From Peronospora farinosa (lineage: Eukaryota; Oomycota; Peronosporomycetes; Peronosporales; Peronosporaceae): a stretch of 64,000 nt of DNA. The notes under the pieces are model-generated. The model did not search any database. It worked only from the letters and a program-made list of their open reading frames with translations, and was not told the origin of the DNA. Positions 30,869-41,419 of the stretch are shown here, piece by piece. Numbering within the stretch: position 1 is the first letter of the stretch; every line of letters begins with the position of its first letter. The stretch lies in assembly GCA_947646735.1 (NCBI GenBank), contig CANTFK010000164.1:62001-126000 (forward strand). Direction: 5' to 3'. Position numbers and translations under genes: made by a program.

Positions 30869-32661
30869 TCATCGTACTTGATTGCTCTCTTCCTGTCGTT
30901 CAGCACAATGATGATATCCATCTACCACCTGTGTTAATTGTGTGCTAGCAAGAAACCACTTCGGTCGTCTGACGGAACCAGCTGGGACGTGCTCCAAGAA
31001 AAAGTGAAGCGGCTCGAAAACTTTCAATACTTTTCCTGGGGTCAGCTTAAGATATTCGGCTGTTTGGAGGTGAAACTGTGCTTCAAGCACTACCGAGTGC
31101 TTTTCCTTGAGTTCATCTGCCGTGGTTTTTTCCAGGTTGGCCGTGACTTGATGGATACGACATTCGTACGCAACAAAGCGTGATAATATTCCGCAATACC
31201 GTGTCAGACAGATCACGATATATGCGCGGTTTTGTATCGACTCTACTACGCCAATTGAAGTCATTGGTGAGGAATAACCGCTCTGTTGTGGCAGTAAGTG
31301 TTGTCCGTGTGATCGGAGCAGCGTAAGTTCCCTGTTGCTCTTGCGAATCGCCTTGCGAACTACATCACCAATGCCACCACGAATTCTAGAGACAACCTCG
31401 TTACCCTTGAACTTCCGACTAAGGGCATTGATTGTCGACACGCGCTTGTTCGGAGAAAAAATATGCGGCGCAAAACGCTCGGCTCGCATATGATGTTCGG
31501 TATCCAGGATTGCATCATCATCCGTAACATTTCTTTTGGCCCCTTGCTAAAAATAAAACAGTCATTGTACACAGCAACTTAAACGTTAGTAAAAAACAGC
31601 ATTGTTCACCCATCGACGTTAAGCAAGCACACCTGACAAAATGATACCTCATCGCTGGTCGTTTGATGGTGCTGTGACAGCAGCGTAGCGCGCTGCAATA
31701 CATCTGACAGATTTTGTCTTCTGGAAGAAAAACAGGTGCCGTTCAAACTATCGTCCAGGGTCGATCGATTTTGCGCTACTCTTGAGTCTGACATATTCGC
31801 CGGCATCGACTTGCGTCTACTGGTAGCAACAATAAGCAGTAAACGTCAACAACCATACGCGTCATCTGATACTAACAACATGATATCCCACCTCGAAACC
31901 TCCAGCTGCGAGCGTCGCTTGAGGATCGCGCTCAGCGATTTGCGGCGGTTCTTGGTGTCTGTAGGTGATGGTTTCCTTGAACTCCATCTCGTCGGCCTTG
32001 AATGTGCTGCCTCAAAGCCCAGCTTCTTCCTGATTGTACTATTATCTCTAGCTGTGTGTCCATTGTGTTGTTGATTACGTTTTAATATCGGACGAAGGTT
32101 GTCTTCATTGCCGCTATTACCGAGAGTGCTGCCTCTACTAATTGCCTGTTGTTTCTCGCTTGATGAAGCGCCGATGGCCACTGCCGAATTGTTGTGGTTC
32201 CTACCAGCAATTCTTCGACTTGTATCTTTTTCTGCATCAAGAGCTACTGACTCTGTCACCTTCGGTGTCTGTTGTTGCAGAAGCGACTCGAACGGATTTT
32301 TCTCCTCATCCGCTTCGTTTCCGCTGTCGTCTATGGGCAAACATCAGTCTCAACTAGTAGAACTAACAAGTAAGCCAGCTAGTTACCCACCAAGACTAAA
32401 GAGAGGCAGTTGCTGTCGTGGGAAGACCTGGTGGCCGCTGCGTTCTTCAGCCACTTTCGTCGGTGCTGACACAGCTATACGAGGTCGCGCAGGGACAGCA
32501 ACAGCATCAGGGACCAGCCGCAGATTGCGTCTGTGAGATTCTGCATCCAGGTCGTAATATACCACACGCTCCTCTCCCTCCTCCTTCTCCATCTCCTCCT
32601 CATCCTCATTCTCATAATACCGTGTCATGATTTGTTCGCTACTTCGACGCATTAGTAACAA
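30869..32661 (-). CDS. Hypothetical protein, four exons, 523 residues
   Basis: Minus-strand exons 32661-32391, 32330-31892, 31816-31633 and 31546-30869 join with GT-AG borders and consistent phase. The N-terminal 90 residues are very acidic then basic (ENEDEEEMEKEEGEE). The middle is polar and low-complexity (residues about 90-235). Residues about 260-300 hold SRRQNLSDVLQRATLLSQHH. The last 226 residues look folded and mostly helical (RIRGGIGDVVRKAIRKSNRE, VICLTRYCGILSRFVAYECR, LKLTPGKVLKVFEPLHFFLE). I do not recognise the family. A nuclear protein is plausible from composition only. It converges with ORC4, 302 bp between the stops. Confidence 0.65.
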
Positions 32662-33351
32662 TTCAAAACTCCGTCACTTTTTTTCACAATTTTTGCTTCC
32701 TTTTCAAAAAATGTGAAAAAGGTGACGGAGTCTACGTCTTCTTCGGACGTCTCGACAACCTGCCTTGGCGGATGGTATACCTCATGAGATATTGTTTACA
32801 TTCTAAATGGTCAGTCGTTTGCTGAGCTATACAAGTGACATCTTAGGAGTATAAAATCTTCGCTAACGATAATTTTGTTGCCAGCTCGGCAGGTGAATGT
32901 CAGCGAACAGCCAAGGAAGCCCACTGTAATATGATGCTTTAACTAAGTAAGAGCTCGTTTAGTAACAAAGATCCAGATCTGACGGTTTGGCTAGCTCGTT
33001 CAATTTGTTTAAGCTCAATATGCTGGGTCTTGTAATGGCAAAGTTGGAGCATTTTGAGATAAGGCAGCGCTTCGTATTACCACTTCAGCAAGATCTTACA
33101 AACGCTCCAACGAAACGAAAGCATCGTACCCACACCCGGGTGACAGGGGTCATACCAAATTGCGAGAAGATGCTGGCGACGAAGTTGCTCGATATCGCTC
33201 ACGGTTATAGGTCTGATCTTGATCATATATTTTTTAAATCCTCTTACCATAGTAGTGTCCTTCATACCGCAGTCATTTTTTCGTTGTCCCCTGAACATAT
33301 TTAAACTTTTACCGTGACAGCAATGGTACGTCGCCAGTATCGCTGCTACCA
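32662..33351. other. Intergenic, with an inverted repeat at its left edge
   Basis: This is the space between two minus-strand genes and holds the promoter of the 30869-32661 gene. It contains an imperfect inverted repeat at 32668-32688 / 32712-32731 (ACTCCGTCAC... / ...GTGACGGAGT), 7 bases upstream of that gene's ATG. No convincing gene. Confidence 0.6.
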
Positions 33352-34917
33352 TTAGTCAATACTTGGAGCTGGTGAGATCAGCCAATCGATTCGAGCGTTG
33401 AGCCACTTTGTCTTCATAATTTCTTCGAGTGAATTGGAGGCGTGGCCACCACTTGTACAGACATTTTCCATAGGCACCGACTTACCAATGAACTCCGTTA
33501 ATGTATCGAGCGTCACACGACACTTTGTAAGTTGACGGCGCCGTCCTTTGTTATGACTGTCGCTGCTTCCCAGCCCGTTGTAGTAAAACCAATCAAATGA
33601 AACTACTGGAAGTGGAACTGCAAGTAAGTCAGACGCCGAAACTGGCAGATTGGCTGGAATAGAATCAGCCGAGCCACCTCGATCTTCGGCGTCAAACTGT
33701 GCTTGTAATTCCCGCGCAAGATCAGAATCAGAGCGCTGAAGAGGACGACGTTCCGACTCTGTAACGTTCGTATCGAATTTTCCAGATAACGCCAATTCAA
33801 AGTCATTGGTGTGTAGCAGCACCGAAATGACCTTCCAGTACTCGTCCCAGAGTATAATACCGGCGCCACTCGATAATTCGAGTCTGGTCACTAGTCGTGT
33901 CATCCAGCGCTCATTCAAAAAAATGCTAGACTCCACTCCCAGCTGCATCAGTGATTCGGCCAGCGACGATATCTCCATAAAGCCAGTCTCCATGGGATCA
34001 AATTGCTTGAATACTCGCTGAACCCGCTGAAAAAGCTGTCTGGAGGTCGAGTCTTCGCTAACCCAAGCTTCTAGGGCAAAGCCGACGCTAAAGTGTGAGG
34101 AGCTGCCAATCACCCACACAGGAAACTGAGGCGACTTGTAGTAGCTTCCAACTTGGCAGTAACGCAATGCCTCTAGCTGCGTCAGGTAGCCTATGCGTGC
34201 CCGCTGCGATACGCCATGCAAGAACAACCCCGAGTCACCCATTGGAACGTTCCCATCAAACACGTTAGACACCGCCTTGCCCGTGAGCAACAAGTTTAGT
34301 AACTCCTGTGTGCAGTGTCCAAATGCCCCCGTCAGAGTGTTCGTTGGGTCGTCCATTTCCTCGCGTATAGCGGCAACGCCCTTGGTCCGAAGCACACTAA
34401 ACGTAAAGTTAATGACGCCGTGCGGACTGCAGAACGACGGCATTTCGCACAGCAATAGCTCCACCAGCTCCTGGTACGGATTAGGATCGGCTACACCAAG
34501 GAGCGACACCGTAATTTCCCTGTACGTCGCCTCCGAGTCGTGCACCACCACGCACACCGCTCTCCCATTGTCGGCACATTGCGCCAGCAGCGAGGCCATG
34601 GCCTCCGCCAGCAATTGTCGCCTCGTTGCGTCGTCCTGCGGTCGCCCTATCAAATTTTGCAGCTCAATGCCGTTGTCACTCAGCGTCTCCAGGCGACGCA
34701 CAAACAGGAAGAGCCGCAGCATTTCGGCCTGCACAGCCGCCAGTATGCCGCATGGCCCGCCGTGGTCCTGCACAAGCCCGATCGAAAAGCCCTGTAACGC
34801 CTGAAACTTAAAGCCCTGCTGATACCACCGCTGCAAGTCATCACACGTACCATCGTCTGTCGTCGGCCAAAGCAGACGGTGCAGCTCGCTCACCTCCGCC
34901 GCGCGTAAGGTTTTCAT
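33352..34917 (-). CDS. MINDY3: MINDY-3-type deubiquitinase with EF-hand
   Basis: A single 521-residue ORF without introns. The MINDY family cleaves K48-linked polyubiquitin chains as cysteine peptidases. Visible signature: QGFSIGLVQDHGGPCGILA, with the catalytic Cys at residue 56 preceded by the Gln that stabilises the oxyanion, and a later SSSHFSVGFA carrying the catalytic His at about residue 280. Residues about 303-330 (VFKQFDPMETGFMEISSLAE) form an EF-hand-like helix-loop-helix inserted in the C-terminal half. That insertion is typical of MINDY-3 (FAM188A) rather than MINDY-1/2. Length is close to human MINDY-3 (about 445) plus a longer tail. Start at 34917 is the first ATG of the frame. 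Confidence 0.88.
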   Translation of the reverse strand: MKTLRAAEVSELHRLLWPTTDDGTCDDLQRWYQQGFKFQALQGFSIGLVQDHGGPCGILAAVQAEMLRLFLFVRRLETLSDNGIELQNLIGRPQDDATRRQLLAEAMASLLAQCADNGRAVCVVVHDSEATYREITVSLLGVADPNPYQELVELLLCEMPSFCSPHGVINFTFSVLRTKGVAAIREEMDDPTNTLTGAFGHCTQELLNLLLTGKAVSNVFDGNVPMGDSGLFLHGVSQRARIGYLTQLEALRYCQVGSYYKSPQFPVWVIGSSSHFSVGFALEAWVSEDSTSRQLFQRVQRVFKQFDPMETGFMEISSLAESLMQLGVESSIFLNERWMTRLVTRLELSSGAGIILWDEYWKVISVLLHTNDFELALSGKFDTNVTESERRPLQRSDSDLARELQAQFDAEDRGGSADSIPANLPVSASDLLAVPLPVVSFDWFYYNGLGSSDSHNKGRRRQLTKCRVTLDTLTEFIGKSVPMENVCTSGGHASNSLEEIMKTKWLNARIDWLISPAPSID

Positions 34918-35611
34918 TGCGATTGAAGTTCGTTTTGAACTTTCGTTAATTCGTGTGGTTTACACATTGGGTGGTCGATCGTGCCATCGATCTTGAACCC
35001 ACCCGACTTATCGCGGGAATGTTAAAGTGTGACGTGTGTTGCGTGCTCTATTTTAATCTTATGGCGAATATGAGCGTTGCACATGGCATAACATCTACAC
35101 TACTAATAAAGGCTTTCAAGCACCTGGGATCTGGTCCTCACGGTAGAAAAACAAATCTGAACAGTTTACTGGTCCGTCTGCTGGAGAGCTCATCGCAGGG
35201 CCACATATATATCGTGCCAGATTGCTACTGCCAAGGTGACATGGGTTGCCCCTACCCACTCCGTTCAGAAGCAGATTCCTAATGTCCTTAGATGTAAGGA
35301 CATTAGGAATCTGCTGGTTACAGAAACTATAACAATGGACGTTGTTTCCTTGCAGACGAGTAATTTCTGAAGAAAACATGTACATGTATCACAGTTTCTG
35401 CTCACGCAGACCGTCATTCCGAATTGACTACAAGGGGGATAAATGAATTCAGATGTCGAAATTTACGAAATTGTTGTTGACATTTATTATATAACTATGC
35501 ATAGTATCAAGATAAAAGAGTTAATTCCATCGAATTTTCTCAGAAATACCAAAAACGCTCATTTTTGAGGTCGATTTGGTGTAATGGTGAGGAAAAAGAC
35601 AAGCCTTGTCC
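34918..35611. other. Intergenic with a perfect 21-bp inverted repeat
   Basis: Divergent promoter space between the MINDY-3 gene and the membrane protein gene. It holds the hairpin described at 35270-35315. Frames on either strand here are short and not protein-like. Confidence 0.6.
35270..35315. repeat. Perfect inverted repeat, 21-bp arms, 4-base spacer
   Basis: AGCAGATTCCTAATGTCCTTA (35270-35290), spacer GATG, then its exact reverse complement (35295-35315). Such a perfect stem is far from chance in this sequence. It could be a small-RNA hairpin, a folded-back transposon remnant or a recombination junction. Confidence 0.9.
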
Positions 35612-36280
35612 ATGCAGCAAAGCGTCCATTCGCCATTTCTGTCAAAAGCTGGTAAGATGCAGTACAAACAGGAAACTAAGCGGGTGAACGACGCGCCAGA
35701 GCTTACCACGCCCTCCCAGGCAGCTGCCACTGGCCCCGCATGTGAACAGGATGCGATCGCGTATTGCCAGAAGGAGGCCAGCTTGATGGCTCTACTACGC
35801 AGCGCACCCGAATTGGTGGAGCCCCTGAAAATCATCGACGCGGTGCGGAAAACACGCCTCTGCATGATTGCACACGCCGATGTGCTGTCCATAGACTGCA
35901 TGAATACACTGGAGGCCGATGATGTTACCAAAGCGTCCACGGCGTCAGAATCTTCACCGTCCAAGAAGGTGGCGGCGCTCGATAATATCGGGCTCGACGA
36001 CGACTCTTCGATGGAAATTAACATCTATTACTCTAGACACCACAACGGCGCAGGCCATGCTCTGCGTTCGGGCAGTAGTGCACTAGCTGCCAACCATGTC
36101 CAGTCGGAAGGATCGATGTCCAACCTCGCAGAAGTGCTGGCGCATCCGCTCACCTGGGCGTTTGTACTGCCATTCTTTGGTATCGGTGTGTACGTTTGTT
36201 TTACCAGGTTGGCGACATTCGTGCGTCGACGACGGGAGGAGCGCCGGATTGAAAGCAAGCTGTACATGCCTGTTAATTGA
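35612..36280 (+). CDS. Single-pass membrane protein of unknown function
   Basis: 222 residues from the ATG at 35612, or 207 from the ATG at 35657. The N-terminal part is hydrophilic with a helical stretch (SLMALLRSAPELVEPLKIID). One transmembrane segment lies near the C-terminus (LTWAFVLPFFGIGVYVCF, about residues 185-205), followed by a strongly basic tail RRRREERR. The layout suggests a near-C-terminal anchor with the N-terminal domain on one side, but topology cannot be proven here. A short upstream ORF (35584-35655) overlaps the first ATG and ends 1 base before the second. No family recognised. The stop lies 233 bp upstream of the SEC23 start. Confidence 0.7.
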   Translation: MQQSVHSPFLSKAGKMQYKQETKRVNDAPELTTPSQAAATGPACEQDAIAYCQKEASLMALLRSAPELVEPLKIIDAVRKTRLCMIAHADVLSIDCMNTLEADDVTKASTASESSPSKKVAALDNIGLDDDSSMEINIYYSRHHNGAGHALRSGSSALAANHVQSEGSMSNLAEVLAHPLTWAFVLPFFGIGVYVCFTRLATFVRRRREERRIESKLYMPVN

Positions 36281-36513
36281 TATTGGCGAGAGTATTGTAC
36301 AGTAACAGTAAAGGGGCGCGGTAGAGCATTTGTAGATATATAATGAAAGAAAACACGTTTTTTAGCATTTAATCCCATATTGCGATCCTGCCATAAGGCT
36401 GTGAAATTGGTATTTGTGTATAAAACATCGACAATTGTGTATACCACGTATAGAAATAGCTTGACGCGTGGATCCAATTCACAAATTCCTATTTCTAAGT
36501 ATCCCCCATCAAG

Positions 36514-39036
36514 ATGCAACAGAGCGGCTACGGCGGCTATGACCAACAACAAACCGGCTACGGTCAGTCTCAGCAATATGATCAGCACCAACAGCATGGA
36601 CAACAACAGCAAGGAGGCTATGACCATCAGCAGTACGGCCAACAGGGCGGCTACGATCAGTATAGTCAGCAGCAACAGGGAGGATATGACCAGTACAGCC
36701 AGCAAGGAAGTTATCAGCCAGGCATGCAGCCACAAGAGTGGGACTTTTATGCCATGGAGGCTAAGGATGGCGTGCGATTCTCGTGGAATTCATGGCCCTG
36801 CACGAAGCTGGAGCAGACACGTTGCGTTATGCCCATTGGCTGTCTGTATCAGCCATTGAAGCCTATTGATGGCATGCCGCCTGCCGTAGAGTACGACCCC
36901 ATTCACTGCAAGGCCTGTGCTGCCGTGCTGAATCCCTTTTGTCAGGTCGACTTTGTCTCCAAACTCTGGGTGTGTCCCTTTTGCGTGACGCGTAATCACT
37001 TCCCTCCGCACTACGCTGAGAACATTACGCAAGAGAATCTTCCGGCCGAGCTCATCCCGCAGTACACGACGCTGGAATACGAGCTACAGAACCGTCAGGC
37101 CGGACCTCCCGTATTCGTCTTCTGCATTGACACGTGCGTTCCTGAGGAGGAGCTAGAGGAGCTCAAAGATTCTATTCAGCAAACGCTCAACCAGTTGCCG
37201 CCTGATGCGCTCATCGGCCTCGTCACTTTTGGAACCATGGTGCACGTGCACGAACTGGGATTCCCGGAAGTGCCAAAGTCTTACGTTTTCCGAGGCAACA
37301 AGGACTTCACTGCTCAGCAGGTGTACGATATGCTAGGCTTGGCCGCGACACGCAAGCAGCAGCAGCAGCCGACGCAGGTCCAGCCGCTGCAGCAGACTAC
37401 GAACTCGGCGCGTTTTCTTCTCCCAGTGTTTGAATGCGGCTTCACACTCGAATCCATTCTGGAGGATCTGCAGCGTGACCCGTGGCCCGTGGCAGCCGAC
37501 CAGCGACCACAACGTTGCACGGGTGTTGCAATGTCGGTATGTGTCGGTCTCCTGGAGGCCACGTTCCGTGGCCGGGGAGCCCGTATTATGATGTTCGTCG
37601 GCGGGCCTCCTACAGTTGGGCCCGGTGCCATCGTCAGCCGTGACCGAAAGGAGGACATTCGGTCGCACACTGACTTGCAGAAAGATAAGGCGCCGCTCAA
37701 CAAGAAAGCGCTGATGCACTACAACGATCTAGCGGCCCGTTGTGTGGCCTCGAGCCATGTGGTGGATATATTCGCGTGCTCGCTCGATCAAAGTGGTGTG
37801 ATGGAGATGGCAGCTTGTGTACAGAAGACTGGTGGTGTGATCGTACTTGCCGACTCATTCGGTCAGTCAGTTTTCCGTGAGTCATTCCGGCGTATGTTTA
37901 GCAAGTTTTCGGACGAAGCAGCAGATTGCGACAAGGACCAGCTCACAATGGCCTTTGCAGCCTCGGTGGAAGTGCTAACGAGCCGCGAGTTTAAGGTAGC
38001 GGGTGCTATTGGCCCTTGCGCTCCCCTGAAGCGCCAGGGCGCGGCGCCAAAGAACGTGTCCGAGGTAGAGATTGGTGTGGGCGGTACCAACGCGTGGTCA
38101 ATGGGCGGCATTGACCCCAACACTACCGTTGCTATTTACTTTGACATTTCCAACCAGACTCCACTGGCACCTGGGAAGGCTCGCTACATTCAGCTAATTA
38201 CGCATTACCAGCACGCCAGTGGTCGTTATCGCACACGTGTGACTACAATCTGTGCTCCTTGGACTGTGGATCCGAACGACACAGCGACGCTAGGACGTGG
38301 TTTTGATCAGGAAGCCGCCGCTGTTTTATTAGCCCGAATTGCTGTACATCGCTCAGAGCAAGGCGAGGAGCAGTTAGATATTATGCGGTGGATCGATCGA
38401 TCGCTTATCCGTCTGGCATCCCGTTTTGCCGACTACCGCAAGGACGACCCGTCCTCTTTTCGGCTGTCGCCAGATTTTGCTATCTTCCCTCAGTTTATGT
38501 TTCACCTGAGACGGTCGCAGTTCTTGACGGTGTTCGGTTACTCACCCGACGAGAGTTCGTACTACCGTCACTGCTTGCTGCGTGAGAGCACAACAAACTC
38601 ACTTGTGATGATTCAGCCGTCGTTGTTGTCGTACTCGTTCAATGGACCGCCTGTGCCGGCTCTGCTGGATGCTGCCAGTGTGCGATCCGATACGATCTTG
38701 CTGCTGGACTCGTTCTTTTATGTGGTGGTCTTCCATGGTGACACGATTGCCGCGTGGCGTGACCAAAGGTTTCATGAGGATCCTGCCCACGAAAACTTTA
38801 AAAACTTGCTGGAGGCTCCGCAGGCCGACGCGCAACTTATCATGGATTCCCGCTTTCCTGTTCCGCGTTACGTGGTGTGCGATCAGCACAAGTCGCAATC
38901 GCGTTTTCTAATGGCTAAGCTTAACCCTAGTGTCACGCACAACAGCATGGATGGTCAGGGCGAAGTTATCTTTACGGATGACGTCAGTCTAAAGGTGTTT
39001 ATGGAGCACCTGATGAACCTAGCCGTCAAGTCGTAG
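36514..39036 (+). CDS. SEC23: COPII coat GTPase-activating subunit SEC23, with Q/G/Y-rich N-terminus
   Basis: An intronless ORF of 840 residues. SEC23 forms the inner COPII coat with SEC24 at ER exit sites and activates the GTPase of SAR1. Signals: [15 protein letters not shown] (86-100), the zinc-finger pairs CKAC (132-135) and CPFC (154-157), a trunk domain with [20 protein letters not shown], and a C-terminal gelsolin-like part ([19 protein letters not shown]). Canonical SEC23 starts almost at the GVRFSW segment; here residues 1-75 are an added low-complexity stretch of Gln, Gly, Tyr and Asp with repeated GGYDQ units. The ATG at 36514 is the first in frame, and the frame is closed upstream. 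Confidence 0.93.
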   Translation: MQQSGYGGYDQQQTGYGQSQQYDQHQQHGQQQQGGYDHQQYGQQGGYDQYSQQQQGGYDQYSQQGSYQPGMQPQEWDFYAMEAKDGVRFSWNSWPCTKLEQTRCVMPIGCLYQPLKPIDGMPPAVEYDPIHCKACAAVLNPFCQVDFVSKLWVCPFCVTRNHFPPHYAENITQENLPAELIPQYTTLEYELQNRQAGPPVFVFCIDTCVPEEELEELKDSIQQTLNQLPPDALIGLVTFGTMVHVHELGFPEVPKSYVFRGNKDFTAQQVYDMLGLAATRKQQQQPTQVQPLQQTTNSARFLLPVFECGFTLESILEDLQRDPWPVAADQRPQRCTGVAMSVCVGLLEATFRGRGARIMMFVGGPPTVGPGAIVSRDRKEDIRSHTDLQKDKAPLNKKALMHYNDLAARCVASSHVVDIFACSLDQSGVMEMAACVQKTGGVIVLADSFGQSVFRESFRRMFSKFSDEAADCDKDQLTMAFAASVEVLTSREFKVAGAIGPCAPLKRQGAAPKNVSEVEIGVGGTNAWSMGGIDPNTTVAIYFDISNQTPLAPGKARYIQLITHYQHASGRYRTRVTTICAPWTVDPNDTATLGRGFDQEAAAVLLARIAVHRSEQGEEQLDIMRWIDRSLIRLASRFADYRKDDPSSFRLSPDFAIFPQFMFHLRRSQFLTVFGYSPDESSYYRHCLLRESTTNSLVMIQPSLLSYSFNGPPVPALLDAASVRSDTILLLDSFFYVVVFHGDTIAAWRDQRFHEDPAHENFKNLLEAPQADAQLIMDSRFPVPRYVVCDQHKSQSRFLMAKLNPSVTHNSMDGQGEVIFTDDVSLKVFMEHLMNLAVKS

Positions 39037-39289
39037 GGGAGCAAGGTGACAGACCAAGATGTTCAAGGAAGGGTGGGGGGACACACGTAAATAAATGGTT
39101 TAAAGACAGCTTTTGCTAACCGTGTTGTGGCCTCGATTTGTAGCTAGATACTGGTGCGTCGAAATGAAAGTTGACTCACTTTAATAGCCCATTGTGCCTT
39201 ATACATTGTGGTGGCGGTGGGAACAGACTGTCTATTTATTGTTATACTTTACAAGATTCTAAAAAGTCCGCAGCCATACTTGTACCCCA
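39037..39289. other. SEC23 3' flank, no gene
   Basis: Contains AATAAATGGTTT at about 39090, a polyadenylation-like signal for SEC23. Nothing else recognised. Confidence 0.5.
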
Positions 39290-40470
39290 GAAGATGTCTC
39301 CTGTCAGTCACGAAGGCTGTGCAGTACCGGCTGCCGGTTGACGATGGTGTCTTGGAACCTTTCCGTTGCTAGGCGAAGGTAGACGCCATTGCTCCCATTC
39401 CTAACTCGCTGTTGTTTCTTGATAGCGACCGCTCGGAGTTGGCGAAGAAGGCTTTGTTTAGCCGCTATCTGTTTATGGATACTCCGTAAACGCACTTTCC
39501 TGCTTATGGATACTCCTGTTCCGCTGAATCCAAAGTGTGGTTACGCAGACAAAGCAAGCTGTCCACCATATTCTTTTCCAGGCCCGGCCAACGATGTCAG
39601 CGTTGTCTGGGAACGCGTGCTTGATATCCGCCCGTACTTTCGGGAGGTAGCTTTGGTGCCCGAATGCAAGAACGCTGCTTATTTGTACAAGACCATTTGA
39701 GCGGATGATACCTCCGATCGTGTCCACTGCGTGATGATGTATATCTAAGACTTGGACGTACCGACGCAGTCTCAGAGGATATATAGGAGTCCTTTGTGTT
39801 GCCCGGGACAGGCCAGATGTCTCTTGTATGACGAGTCCATGTCACGCACCGGAAAGTACAGACTCAACTGATGAGTGGCTACTCTGTAGCAAACTCTAGA
39901 ATTCCGTAAGAGTGTGTCCGTGTTTCCAGAGATATGCCAGTGACTGCGACATCCGGAAGTGGTTGCCGTCCTGTAAGATGTCACGGTGTTGTAGCCTGGT
40001 GATAGCAGCCGTAAGTGCTGGATGAAGCTTTTGTTTGGCGCGATGAAACGGTTGGCGTAGTAGCGCCTTCAAGTGTATGTTTAGCTGAGTCCTTGGCATG
40101 TTCACGCTACTCATGCATAGAAGTAGCGATCGCATTTCTGGTTCAGCCACTTCATCGCATGCTTTAGGTTTTAAGTGCATATTGCGACCTCGTTGGAGAC
40201 GAGTCCTATCCCACCCGCACCTCGTGGCGTGTACAGCAGGCCTGGATTGACTTTGTGTCTGCTGCTGTTTGTAGACGTAGCGTAATGCTACAAAATTGCT
40301 TTTTTATGTTGTGCAATTCAGCCTGCGCCCATTGTGGGAGCCAAAAGACCGCAGCTGATAGCATGAAGCATTCAGTAGCAATATTCTTATACCGACGCTG
40401 GTTAAGAGGCTTGTCGCGGTGGCTAGACGCTTTCTGACGTACGAATCCGTAAAGCTCAATTTGCGTCAAC
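39290..40470 (-). pseudogene. Degenerate LINE ORF2 remnant, minus strand
   Basis: Pieces of the same post-RT region as in the LINE at 25381-27359 appear in shifting frames: LHNIKKQFCSITLRLQ (about 40300), a GTACAGCAGGCCTGGATTGA match to 27240-27260, a Trp-rich helix RIWWTACFVCVTTLWIQRNR (about 39560) and a zinc-tail-like remnant at 39700-39800. Stops and frameshifts are frequent, so it is older than the other copy. No target-site duplication is recognisable. Confidence 0.65.
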
Positions 40471-41419
40471 TAGGTCCTTAGTTCCTACTTGGTATCATAC
40501 TACTTAGTCCCCCTTATCTAGGTACTTTGTAAGTACAGGGATCGATCGGGTCGATTAATATCCCATTCACTACAAATCGATTCCGAATCATTGTATTGAA
40601 GGAACGGTGAAAAGGTGTGTCATCATCATCATGACATGTGCCTTCCATGTACAAAACCTTGTGTACCTTATACATTGTGCATCCATCAGCTGGTACATTG
40701 TGCAGCTTGTTTGCGATTAAATGTATAGCATATGCTCATTCTACGTGCACTGGCACGTCGAATGTTTGTCCGTTGCGTTGCAAATGTAGGCACCTCGGCG
40801 TCTGAAAGGCTATTCAACACTTCAGAAATATTTCGCCGTTGCAGCATCATTCAAATTATATGTAGGTATAGATCATTTGATGATACAAGTAAGACGATAT
40901 CGTCCCAACTCTTGCAAACGCCAGAGGGTAATTTCACGTGCACGTCGCAGAATCGTGCCTATAGACACATGGTCCTATCTGACGACTGGTGATTTCACGT
41001 GGCCGTACTTCATGTCACTGCCATGAAATCTGTGTGCAATGCATACAGTATCTGTAACCCGTGAATATGCATACCCGTATCGTCTGCGAAATGCACCTAA
41101 AAATTGAATTCTTTTGAAAAACCTCGTCCGCCCACGAGCGGACCGTCCGCTACCAGCTGTTATTTCTGGGCGGCATAGTGAATCTTAGTGATTTGCTTTG
41201 AAACGACTCTAGCAGTGGGTTTCGTCCTTGCGGTCGCCATCTCCAAGTCAGTTGCGCTTCTTCGCTAAAGAGCTAAGCACTTATACAAGAACACACACAC
41301 ACAAAGAGACTTGCTCATTTAATCCTGACTGGATAAGAAGATTAGTAAGCAGAGTTACTGCTGTGTAGTACAATACCACGTCATTGGCGATCCTATACGA
41401 CAACAACAAAGAGTCGCTT
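40471..41419. other. Intergenic, upstream region of the first cellulose synthase
   Basis: Contains two related CCTTATACATTGTG-type motifs (the other at 39196) at about 40668 and 40690, and a CA run at about 41295 (ACACACACAC). No coding frame is convincing. The last 200 bp are the likely promoter and 5' leader of the cellulose synthase. Confidence 0.55.

Noticed and set aside
36028..36735. Very hydrophobic minus-strand ORF of 235 codons
   Set aside because: It is the reverse reading of the Gln-rich start of SEC23 and of the membrane protein gene; CAG/CAA repeats read backwards give Leu-rich sequence.
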